Assembly (NCBI GenBank): GCA_964619935.1
Contig: CAZUGO010000014.1
Span: 52,816-116,815 of the forward strand
DNA from: CAZUGO01 sp964619935
Lineage (GTDB): Bacteria; Planctomycetota; Phycisphaerae; UBA1845; CAIVHJ01
Direction: 5' to 3'
DNA: 64,000 nt
The position numbers and the translations under genes are program-made. Every line of letters starts with the position of its first letter. Positions within the stretch are counted from its first letter, which is position 1. Below the pieces are notes generated by a model, which was not told the origin of the DNA, made no database searches, and was given only the letters and a program-made list of their open reading frames with translations. This document shows positions 16,992 through 24,631 of the stretch, in pieces.

Positions 16992-18014
16992 TCATCCGGC
17001 CTGCTTGAGTGAGCCGAGCACGGCGTTGCGGACCCAGCGGTTCTGTTCATGGCTGAACCGCCGTAATCCGACGCGCTGCTGGTTACACGGGCCGTTGCCG
17101 CGAATGACCCGGTAGAATTCGTCCCAGTCCGGTTCGGTGTAGCCCCAATGCCGTCCGGCAGCATCGGGAGCGCACCGCGGATCCTCCAGCAGTTCCGGGT
17201 TGGGTCGGGCCGAATCGGCGTGGCTGGGACCTGGCAGGTGCACCCGCAGACCCAAGGCCTTGGCCGCCGGGGCAAAACGATCCACAAACTGCCGCCGAAG
17301 CGTATCATTGCTGGCGGTCTTGATCCGCCAGCGCATGAACATGTTGTTGTGTTTGGACTGCTGGTCCGGCGGGCCAAAGAACATCAGGCAAGGCCACCAC
17401 CAGCGATCAAAAGCAGCCTGCATCATGTCGCGCTGCCGCGGCGTCCCGCTCATCATGGTCAGGACCATCTCTTCACCGGACTTGAAGTGGAAGGCTTCTT
17501 CCATGTTGATGCGATTCATGGTCCGCACGTAGGGCCCGTAGCTGCCGGCGGCCAGCGCTTTCTGGTTCATAATGGCCGCGCCGTCGACCAGCCACTGAAT
17601 GGCACAGACGTCGGCCCAGGTGGGCGCCGGGTAATTGAAGACGTTGTGGTACTTGGTGCGGCCTTCGCATAGATCGCGCAGCATCTGCTCGCGCGGTTTG
17701 CCCAAATCCTCGGAAACACGATAGAGCATCTGGCCGTGGCCGACCTCGTCTTGCACCTTGGCCATCAAAGCCAGCTTGCGGCGCAGCGAGGGTGCCCGCG
17801 TGATCCACTCCCCTTCGGGCAGCGCGCCCACAATCTCGGAGTTGGCGTGGTGCTCGGCCATCCGCAGCATGCCCATGCGGTAGTCTTCCGGCTTCCAGTC
17901 CTCAAGTTCAACCAATTGGCCCTGGCAGATTCGAGCTTCGAACTCGGCCAGGCGGTCGGGGTCCTCAGGATGGTTGAGCACCAGTTTGGGATCGTCCCCG
18001 CCGCCGCAACTCAT
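16992..18014 (-). CDS. paaA: Phenylacetyl-CoA epoxidase catalytic subunit PaaA
   Basis: 340 aa. The di-iron oxygenase subunit that epoxidises the ring of phenylacetyl-CoA. Iron-ligand motifs are visible: MAEHHANSEIVGALPEGEW, KVQDEVGHGQMLYR and NMEEAFHFKSGEEMV, together with the PaaA block RWWWPCLMFFGPPD. Length is normal. It is followed on the minus strand by the HTH gene and paaB. No CoA ligase or PaaE reductase is in the window, so the reductase partner must be elsewhere or a generic one. Confidence 0.93.
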   Translation of the reverse strand: MSCGGGDDPKLVLNHPEDPDRLAEFEARICQGQLVELEDWKPEDYRMGMLRMAEHHANSEIVGALPEGEWITRAPSLRRKLALMAKVQDEVGHGQMLYRVSEDLGKPREQMLRDLCEGRTKYHNVFNYPAPTWADVCAIQWLVDGAAIMNQKALAAGSYGPYVRTMNRINMEEAFHFKSGEEMVLTMMSGTPRQRDMMQAAFDRWWWPCLMFFGPPDQQSKHNNMFMRWRIKTASNDTLRRQFVDRFAPAAKALGLRVHLPGPSHADSARPNPELLEDPRCAPDAAGRHWGYTEPDWDEFYRVIRGNGPCNQQRVGLRRFSHEQNRWVRNAVLGSLKQAG

Positions 18015-18059
18015 TCGTGGATCTCCGACAACGCTTCACCAATTCACGAAGGACCACCT

Positions 18060-18065
18060 ATTATA
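18060..18065 (-). promoter_or_regulatory. Candidate -10 element (TATAAT) upstream of paaA
   Basis: A perfect TATAAT on the minus strand lies about 45 bp upstream of the paaA start codon. The -35 candidate at 17-bp spacing (CTGGTG) is poor, so confidence is low. It falls in the 127-bp gap between paaA and the upstream HU-like gene. Confidence 0.3.
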
Positions 18066-18141
18066 GCCAGGATGAGCACAATCACCAGCTTCGTCAAAAC
18101 TGGCGAACAATTGCTGCCGCCAATTCCTGCGGCGAAGCAAC

Positions 18142-18924
18142 TCACACTGGCTTATCGCCATCCAGCGCCGCGATTTCGGAGGCCGCGACCGCCCGCGACT
18201 CAGCTTCCTGAATGGCATCGGCATAACGATCGGAACGCGGCACTCCGACGTCAAGCTTGATCCGCTTGCGAAGCTCGACTCTAAGTCCGCCGCTGCCAGC
18301 AAGTTCCGGAGGGATCACACAAACCACTTTTCTCGGAAATATCTGCAAGTACTGCTGAACACGGTGGTACGGCTCCGTTCCGTCCATTGCCGCAAGGAAC
18401 ACGCCCTCATCAACCCGCGCGCGATTGAACTTGAGGCGGTGGCCGATGAGTTCCAGTGCGCCGCCGGCCTGGTAGGCCCCATCCTGCCATTGATTCAATC
18501 CACCGATGAAACCTCGAACGGCATCGATCTGAGGATCAGCCGGTCGCGACTGGACCTGGTCGCGGCTCAAACGGCCGCCGGCAGTCCGGACCTCTTCACG
18601 CAATTTGGGCGGAAACACCCACGAAACGGTCAAACGGACGTCCTCATCCAGAATCCGCTCCGGCCGCTGATCGAAGACCCCTTTGAGCCCCAACCGAGAA
18701 CGGCCCAACGGGCCCAATTCACACTCCCGCCCTTCCGCAGCACAGGCCACCACCCAGGTCGCCGCCCGCTCCAACACCGCCAGGGCATCGGCCCGAGTCA
18801 CGGTCGACGACCGCTCGGCAAACGCCAGAAAGGCGTCGAACCCAAGCGCCCCAGCAGTATGCAGCACCAGCCGATACCGCCCTCCGGCAATCACCGAAGG
18901 CACCGAACTCACCTTCACACTCAT
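18142..18924 (-). CDS. HU-like DNA-binding protein with C-terminal DUF4469-like domain
   Basis: 260 aa from the ATG at 18924, which has GGAGG 8 nt upstream. The N-terminal about 125 residues resemble the HU/IHF-like fold found in DUF4469 proteins: ...VTRADALAVLERAATWV, then a conserved G-rich turn LGPLGRSRLGLKGVFDQ, and a beta-rich end with VSWVFPPKLR. The C-terminal part is beta-strand rich. It stands alone with its own promoter and lies beside a 22-bp palindromic array about 240 bp upstream. Domain assignment is from pattern recognition only. A role in nucleoid or array binding is speculation. Confidence 0.55.
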   Translation of the reverse strand: MSVKVSSVPSVIAGGRYRLVLHTAGALGFDAFLAFAERSSTVTRADALAVLERAATWVVACAAEGRECELGPLGRSRLGLKGVFDQRPERILDEDVRLTVSWVFPPKLREEVRTAGGRLSRDQVQSRPADPQIDAVRGFIGGLNQWQDGAYQAGGALELIGHRLKFNRARVDEGVFLAAMDGTEPYHRVQQYLQIFPRKVVCVIPPELAGSGGLRVELRKRIKLDVGVPRSDRYADAIQEAESRAVAASEIAALDGDKPV

Positions 18925-18975
18925 TCCGCAATCCTCCACAAGCCATTGGAGACAAGACCACCAGAACCGCGAAGC

Positions 18976-19004
18976 CTTATACCTTATATATACCAAACTA
19001 TCAA
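18976..19004 (-). promoter_or_regulatory. Promoter for the HU-like gene
   Basis: On the minus strand TTGATA (19004-18999), a 17-nt AT-rich spacer, and TATAAG (18981-18976). Transcription would start about 45 nt before the ATG at 18924. The local AT-richness contrasts sharply with the GC-rich surroundings. The palindromic repeat array begins about 155 bp further upstream. Confidence 0.5.
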
Positions 19005-19160
19005 ACATTGTGTTTGGCTTATGATTGGTTTCGATGTCCGATCTCCAAGAAAGCATATCACGTATTACTCCTTTAATTAGAACGAGTTACATCGCTACTT
19101 GCGCCTTCCTGGCCAGAAGGCCAGTCCCTGATTAAACACGCCGCTGAGATTCTTGCACCG

Positions 19161-19417
19161 TCGACCGGGTCGTTTCTCCAAGTCGACCGGGTCGTTCTGC
19201 CAAGTCGACCAGGTCGTTCTGCCAAGTCGACCAGGTCGTTCTGCCAAGTCGACCAGGTCGTTCTGCCAAGTCGACCAGGTCGTTCTGCCAAGTCGACCAG
19301 GTCGTTCTGCCAGGTCGACCAGGTCGTTCTGCCAAGTCGACCAGGTCGTTTCGCCAGGTCGACCGGGTCGTTTTGCCAGGTCGACCGGGTCGTGTTGCCG
19401 GATCGACTGGGTCGGGT
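19161..19417. repeat. 22-bp tandem palindromic repeat array, about 11.7 copies
   Basis: Eleven full units of exactly 22 bp, and a partial twelfth, run head to tail. The consensus is TCGACC(A/G)GGTCG followed by TTCTGCCAAG. Each unit holds the interrupted palindrome CGACC-N-GGTCG, and the other half of the unit is non-palindromic spacer. Inner units are identical or nearly so, while outer units drift (TTTCTCC, TTTCGCC, TGTTGCC). The period is close to two helical turns, so every palindrome faces the same side of the DNA. Open frames run through it in several frames because 22 is not a multiple of 3, giving 22-residue repeats, but none looks like a real gene. Confidence 0.97.
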
Positions 19418-19487
19418 TAACAAATGACCGGACGGCTGTGGGGTGGCCCCCCTCCCCCTACGCGATATGGCTCTGGCGGCGTTGCCC

Positions 19488-19727
19488 TTACGGTCGGCAG
19501 CAGGCAATGGCTCCCAACCGAGTCAGATCTACAGGTAGAATCGGCGGGTCGCGACCGGCAAGGGCCAGGAGGCGGCCGTCTGGTGAAAAAGCAATGGGCC
19601 CCGCAACGGATGTGTACCCAAGCCGGGCAACCCTTGCTGCCGGCTGCCGGGTGCCGGACCGCCAGATGATGTGTTCGGCCTCACGGGTGGCCAAGTCCTT
19701 GCCATCCGGGCTGAAACCGAAGTTCGC
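19488..19727 (-). pseudogene. WD40-repeat protein remnant
   Basis: This frame contains two WD40-type motifs (FGFSPDGKDLATREAEHIIW and IAFSPDGRLLALAGRD) but has no start and ends abruptly. Immediately upstream, in another frame, is a Lys/Glu-rich stretch (EAWEKYKEAAKKKANLE), which may belong to the same broken gene across a frameshift. It abuts the integrase remnant on one side and the 22-bp array on the other, so this is a mosaic of decayed pieces. Confidence 0.55.
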
Positions 19728-19864
19728 GCCTTTTCTGCGGCGGACTGCGCTTCCAGCGCTTCCTCGCGGGCATCTTTTTTGCCGCCTTTCTTGGTCTCCA
19801 GGTTTGCCTTCTTCTTGGCGGCCTCCTTGTACTTCTCCCAGGCCTCCTTGACGGCCTGGTCACA

Positions 19865-20499
19865 GGCCTCGCCGGGTCGCATGGCGGTCAGCATCTGCAA
19901 CCGACACATCGCCGCAACGGGCGGCCGCATGAACGGCAGGGCGGCCGCGACGTCGTTTTCCGATGCGGGCTGTACGGGAGCGCGTTCAACGGCCAGGCTG
20001 CGACCCTTCCGCAGCGGTTCCAGCAGCTTCAACTCCGCAACGACGATGGCGGGTACAAGATTCTGCTGGGCGCCCCACTTGAACATCAAGATGAGCTAGT
20101 GCGGCAGACGCCGTCCGTGATCATCGTTTCCCGGACCGCCCGCAACTCGGCACGGCCGAAGTCTGCAACCGGCATGGATCCATACAACGAGACCAACGGC
20201 CGCAGTGCAGAGCGGATCCAACTCAGCTCGCCGGTCGGCCGCCCGTCTTTGCGATAGTAGACCGTGGCGTGATCCCAGTAGGCCGAGCACAGTTCCGTAA
20301 TGATGTAGTCCGATGCGTGACGGCGGCGACGTGGGGCTCCGGTGGCGTGTTCGGCCAGGGCCCTGCGGTAAAGCTCCACACTCTCCGTGGTGCCGTATCT
20401 ACCCAGGTAGATCCGCCGGCCTTCGATCTCGACGAACGCCCGGGCGGGTTTGCCCGCTGGCTGCTTGTGGCAACGGTATTTGGGAACTTTCTGAAACAT
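19865..20499 (-). pseudogene. Tyrosine recombinase (integrase) remnant next to tRNA-Ala
   Basis: The start is intact: ATG 20499 with AAGGAGC before it. It opens with an arm-binding-type region (VEIEGRRIYLGRYGT) and a core-binding domain (CSAYWDHATVYYRKDGRPTG). The frame stops at 20086 after ITDGVCRT. The protein resumes in another frame with MFKWGAQQNLVP, having lost roughly ten residues at the junction. It continues into the catalytic domain up to the first active-site arginine (MLTAMRPGE). After that, homology ends and HxxR and Tyr are absent. It is therefore a frameshifted, 3'-truncated integrase. It lies on the 3' side of tRNA-Ala, the usual layout of an element inserted in a tRNA gene. 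Confidence 0.7.
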
Positions 20500-20622
20500 G
20501 GGTGGGCTCCTTTCTCTTGCCGGAAATCGTGTCCGATTGACACGTTTCTGGCTGTGAGTTTAAGGGCCGCACCACTTTCGGTGGGTATCGCAACTAGCGA
20601 TTCGGCACTGACTTACGATTCA

Positions 20623-20695
20623 TGGAGCCAGAGGGACTCGAACCCTCGACCTCTTGCATGCCATGCAAGCGCGCTCCCAACTGCGCCATGGCCCC
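20623..20695 (-). tRNA. tRNA-Ala (anticodon GGC)
   Basis: 73 nt. The acceptor stem GGGGCCA/TGGCTCC pairs over 7 bp (one G-U) with discriminator A. The anticodon stem CTTGC/GCAAG encloses the loop ATGGCAT, giving anticodon GGC. The T-arm GAGGG-TTCGAGT-CCCTC is perfect. CCA is not encoded. An integrase remnant lies just downstream of its 3' end. Confidence 0.95.
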
Positions 20696-20730
20696 GTGGG
20701 ATGCGGCGTCCGGGTAGCGCCGCAAGCGGT

Positions 20731-20759
20731 ATTAAATGGGATGTCGGGTCCCAAGTCAA
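20731..20759 (-). promoter_or_regulatory. Promoter of tRNA-Ala
   Basis: Minus strand TTGACT (20759-20754), 17-nt spacer, TTTAAT (20736-20731). The predicted start is about 29 nt before the mature tRNA 5' end. Both hexamers are close to the sigma70 consensus and the spacing is ideal. Confidence 0.6.
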
Positions 20760-20876
20760 CAACCGCCGGGAATGGCTGCGGCATTCGCCCTGCGAAGGAG
20801 CGGCCAAGGTCCGATCCGGCGACGAGAAGCCTGTCGGGCGGAGCCGAGCGGGGCTTCAGGACACACGGCGGTCAGT

Positions 20877-23800
20877 CTAGTTATAGTGAGCCGCGCCGTA
20901 CAGTTCCAGGCTGTCGCGGCCGAGCAGGCCGGTGACTGCGTCGCAAAACGGTTGGGAGGCGCTGACCGACAAGCCGCGATCGCAGCGGACCGCGGCCAGC
21001 AGGTTGTCGGAGGTGGTGATCCGCAGGACCACCGGCTTATCGCCGCTGTACGCCTTGATGACCGAGTGCAGCCGCTGCATGATGTCGGGCTGATGGCAGC
21101 CGCTGGTCAGGCTGATGACCACCTGGGCGGTCAGCTTCTCAGCGGCCTGGTCCAATGGAATCACCTCCACCACCCGCAGCGCCGGGTCTTCGCGGCGGCG
21201 GTCGACCGTACCCTTGATGAATACGGCATTGTCCAGCACCAGATCGGGCCGAAAACGATCCAGGTCGGACGGAAACACGATGGCCTCGACCGAGCCGCGG
21301 ATGTCCTCCAAAGTGACGATGCTCATTCGCGAACCGGCTTTGCGGCCGCGCTTGGTGAGCACGGTGCGAACCTTGGTGATGATCCCACCCATGATGATCT
21401 CAGTGTCGGCCGGCAGTTGCCCGATGCGGTCACTGGTCGCCGTGCCGAAGCGCTGGATCAGGTCGGCGTACTGAGCCAGCGGGTGGTTGGTGATGTAGAA
21501 ACCCAGGGTGTCCTTCTCGAACTTCAGCAGCTCGGCCTCGGTCCACTGCTCGTCGTCCGGAATGGTCGGATAGGTGACCTCGGGGATGTCGTCGTCGGCC
21601 CCGAGCATCTCCAGCAGCGACATCTGGCCGGACAGGCGGTCACGCTGGGAGCGCTGGCCGCCCTCGAAAGCCTGGTCGAGAACCACCATCATCGCCTTGC
21701 GCATGGCCCCGGTGCAATCAAACGCGCCGCACTTGATCAAGGCTTCGATGGCCGACCGATTGACCGTGGCGAGATCCACCCGCTCGCAGAACTCAAAGAT
21801 GCTGGTGAACGGTCCCTGTTCGTCGCGGGCGGCAATGGTGGCCTGGACGGCCTTCTCGCCGACGCCCTTGATGGCGCCCAGCCCGAAACGGACTTGGCCC
21901 CGGGCCGGCGGGGTCGGGGGCGCCAGCGGATTGTACACCGGCGTGAAGTCGTAGTTGGACACGTTGACGTCGGGCGGCCTCACCGAGATGCCCATGGCCC
22001 GGCAGGCCTCGATGTACTCCACGACCTTGTCGGTGCTGCTCATCTCGAAGGTCAGCAGGGCGGCCATGAACTCCACGGGGTAGTAGGTCTTCAGGTACGC
22101 GGTCTGAAAAGCAATCAAGGCGTAGCCGGCGGAGTGGGCCTTGTTGAAGGCGTAGCCGCCAAAGCGCAGAATGTCCTCGAAAATCTGCTCCGCCGTGGGC
22201 CGAGGCACGCCGTTGGCAGCACAGCCGTCCAGGAACGGGCCGCGCATGGCCTCGATCATCGAGGTCTTCTTCTTGCTGATGGCCTTGGCCAGGCGAAACG
22301 CCTTTTTCAACTCAATGTTGCCCAGGCGGTGAACCAGGCGCGAGACCTGTTCCTGGTAGACCATGATGCCGAAAGTCTCGCGCAAGATCTCGGTCATCAA
22401 GGGGTGCGGCGTGTCCCAGGCCTCGCCGTGCTTGCGGGCCACGTAGGCTTCGATGTTGACCATCGGGCCGGGTCGAAACAGGGCGTTGGCTGCAATCAGA
22501 TCCTCGATGCGGTTCGGTCGCATCTTGCGAACCACGTCGCGCATGCCGTCGGACTCAAACTGAAAAATGCCCTTGGTGTTGCCTTCGGCGAACAAGGCAT
22601 AGACCTGCTGGTCGTTCAGGTCCAGGTGCTCCAGGTCGATGGGCGGATGGCCGGCCTGCTCGGCGAGTCGGCGGGCCCGTTCGAGGGTGGTCAGCGTGCG
22701 CAGGCCCAGGAAGTCCATTTTCAGGAGCCCGACCTTCTCCACGGTCGGCCCATCATATTGCGTGACGATCTGCTGGTGGGCGCCGCTGCCGTTGCCGCCG
22801 GGTGGTTTGTACAACGGCAGAAAGTGGTTCAGCGGTTGATCGGCGATGACCACCCCGGCGGCGTGCACCCCGGCATGACGGGCCAGGCCCTCGATCCGCT
22901 TGGCGATCTCGATGACCTTGGCGACCTGCGGATCCTCCCGGCAGAGCCGCTGGAGTTCGGGTTCGATGGACAAGGCCTTGGCGAGGGTCATGTGCAACTC
23001 GGCCGGAATCAAGCGCGACAGCCGGGTGGCCCGCTCGAAGTCGATGCCCAGCACCCGGCAGACGTCTTTGACCGCCGCCCGGGCCTTCAGCGTTCCGAAG
23101 GTGATGATTTGGGCGACGTGGCCGTACCTGCTGCGGACGTAGTCGATGACCTTTTGGCGGCCGTCCTGGCAGATGTCGATGTCGATGTCCGGCATTTCAT
23201 CGCGATCCGGATCCATGAACCGTTCGAAGTACAATCCGTAACGCAACGGCTCCGGGGTCGAGATGTCCAGGCAGTAGCCGACCACGGAACTGCATCCCGA
23301 GCCGCGGGCGCAGCACGGGATGCCCAAGCCACGGGCGTGGTTCATGAGGTCCCAGCAAATCAGGAAGTAGCTGCTGAAGCCCTTGCTGGAGATGACCTCC
23401 AGTTCGTACTCGATCCGCTCGCGAAGTTCGTCGGTGATCGCCTCATACTTGCGGGCAGCGCCCTGGTAGACCCGGTCGCGCAGATACGCGGCGTCGGAGC
23501 GGGCGTCGGGAACCGTGTACACCGGGGCGTGTCGCGTGGAGAAGTCCAGCTCCAGGTCACACATCTCCACGATGCGCAGCGTGTTGGCGAGCACCTCGGG
23601 GTGCTCGGGAAATAGGGTCGCCATCTCCTCGGCGGACTTCAGATAGAACTGGTCGCTCGGGAACTTGAACCGCTTGTCGTCCGAGACCAGGCTGCCGGTG
23701 GAGATGCAGCACAGCACGTCGTGGGCCTCGACGTCGGTGTCGTCCAGATAGTGGACGTCGTTGGTGACAATGGTGCCGACCCCCAGCCGCTGGGCCATGT

Positions 23801-24386
23801 CGAACAACGCCGGGTTAATCTGTCGCTGTTCTTCAATGCCGTGGTCCTGGACCTCGATGAAAAAATGGTCCGATCCGAAGATTTTGAGGTACGCTTCGGC
23901 GGCGGTCTCGGCGAGTTGGCGATCGCGGTGGAGCAGGATCTGCGGGAGTTCGGCGCCGAGGCAGGTCGACGTACAGATCAAGCCGTCACTGAACTCCGCG
24001 AGGGTGTCTTTGTCGATGCGGGGCTTGTAGTAGAAGCCCTCCAGATACCCGATGGAGGCCAGCTTCAAGAGGTTGCGGTAACCGGTGAGATTGCGGGCCA
24101 GCAGCAGCAGGTGGTAGCTATAATCCCCTCCGATACACCTGGCATCGCGGTCTTGGCGGCGCCCCGGGGCCAGGTAGGCTTCCATGCCGATAATCGGCTT
24201 GACCCCTGCGGCCGTGGCTGACGAAAAGAACTCTATGGCCCCGAATAGATTGCCGTGATCGGTGACGGCCACGGCCGGCATGCCCAGGTTCTTGACCTTG
24301 TGCACCAGTTGCTTGATCTCGGTGGCACCGTCGAGCAGGCTGTAATGGGTATGCACGTGGAGGTGTGCGAAACCAGGCGCGGTCAT
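20877..24386 (-). CDS. dnaE: DNA polymerase III alpha subunit
   Basis: 1169 aa, the normal size for DnaE. Replicative polymerase catalytic subunit. The N-terminal PHP domain is visible (FAHLHVHTHYSLLDG, AVTDHGNLFG). The polymerase core has the catalytic acidic motif PDIDIDICQDGRQ and the fingers region GGYAFNKAHSAGYALIAFQT. The C-terminal part carries an OB-like domain (GGIITKVRTVLTKRG). Start at ATG 24386 (MTAPGFAHLHVH); ten more codons upstream are open but not conserved-looking. Two long antisense frames inside it are shadows. Confidence 0.97.
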   Translation of the reverse strand: MTAPGFAHLHVHTHYSLLDGATEIKQLVHKVKNLGMPAVAVTDHGNLFGAIEFFSSATAAGVKPIIGMEAYLAPGRRQDRDARCIGGDYSYHLLLLARNLTGYRNLLKLASIGYLEGFYYKPRIDKDTLAEFSDGLICTSTCLGAELPQILLHRDRQLAETAAEAYLKIFGSDHFFIEVQDHGIEEQRQINPALFDMAQRLGVGTIVTNDVHYLDDTDVEAHDVLCCISTGSLVSDDKRFKFPSDQFYLKSAEEMATLFPEHPEVLANTLRIVEMCDLELDFSTRHAPVYTVPDARSDAAYLRDRVYQGAARKYEAITDELRERIEYELEVISSKGFSSYFLICWDLMNHARGLGIPCCARGSGCSSVVGYCLDISTPEPLRYGLYFERFMDPDRDEMPDIDIDICQDGRQKVIDYVRSRYGHVAQIITFGTLKARAAVKDVCRVLGIDFERATRLSRLIPAELHMTLAKALSIEPELQRLCREDPQVAKVIEIAKRIEGLARHAGVHAAGVVIADQPLNHFLPLYKPPGGNGSGAHQQIVTQYDGPTVEKVGLLKMDFLGLRTLTTLERARRLAEQAGHPPIDLEHLDLNDQQVYALFAEGNTKGIFQFESDGMRDVVRKMRPNRIEDLIAANALFRPGPMVNIEAYVARKHGEAWDTPHPLMTEILRETFGIMVYQEQVSRLVHRLGNIELKKAFRLAKAISKKKTSMIEAMRGPFLDGCAANGVPRPTAEQIFEDILRFGGYAFNKAHSAGYALIAFQTAYLKTYYPVEFMAALLTFEMSSTDKVVEYIEACRAMGISVRPPDVNVSNYDFTPVYNPLAPPTPPARGQVRFGLGAIKGVGEKAVQATIAARDEQGPFTSIFEFCERVDLATVNRSAIEALIKCGAFDCTGAMRKAMMVVLDQAFEGGQRSQRDRLSGQMSLLEMLGADDDIPEVTYPTIPDDEQWTEAELLKFEKDTLGFYITNHPLAQYADLIQRFGTATSDRIGQLPADTEIIMGGIITKVRTVLTKRGRKAGSRMSIVTLEDIRGSVEAIVFPSDLDRFRPDLVLDNAVFIKGTVDRRREDPALRVVEVIPLDQAAEKLTAQVVISLTSGCHQPDIMQRLHSVIKAYSGDKPVVLRITTSDNLLAAVRCDRGLSVSASQPFCDAVTGLLGRDSLELYGAAHYN

Positions 24387-24574
24387 GGTCCGAGAGTCCT
24401 CACCAGGGGCGGGCATGGGTTCCCAGTGGCGATCGTAAGATCATTCCCCCCCGGATTCAACGTCCAGTGCGCTGCGACCGGCGCCGGCGATTGTGAGTTA
24501 TCCGGTCTTCACAGCGACCGCGGGGCAGAAGCGGTCGTGCTTTGCCAGGGCGTACGTTACAATACCGCAGGGGT

Positions 24575-24603
24575 TTGGACGGGGGCCGGCCGGCCGATAC
24601 AAT
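24575..24603 (+). promoter_or_regulatory. Promoter of the lipoprotein esterase-yidD operon
   Basis: TTGGAC at 24575-24580, exactly 17 nt spacer, TACAAT at 24598-24603. Predicted start near 24610, about 22 nt before the ATG at 24632, leaving room for the AAAGAGG ribosome site at 24616-24622. Confidence 0.55.
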
Positions 24604-24631
24604 TGCACCCTTGGCAAAGAGGTCCGTGCGC

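Noticed and set aside
19161..19417. CRISPR array
   Set aside because: No variable spacers: the whole unit including the spacer half repeats, and there are no cas genes.
19073..19507. Proteins with 22-residue repeats predicted across the 22-bp array
   Set aside because: Because 22 is not a multiple of 3, all frames are read in turn through the array, so open frames with 22-residue repeats arise automatically. No ribosome site or flanking domain supports a gene.
20736..23615. 959-codon open frame antisense to dnaE
   Set aside because: It is a GC-bias shadow: the opposite strand encodes DnaE with all catalytic motifs, and this frame has no recognisable domains.
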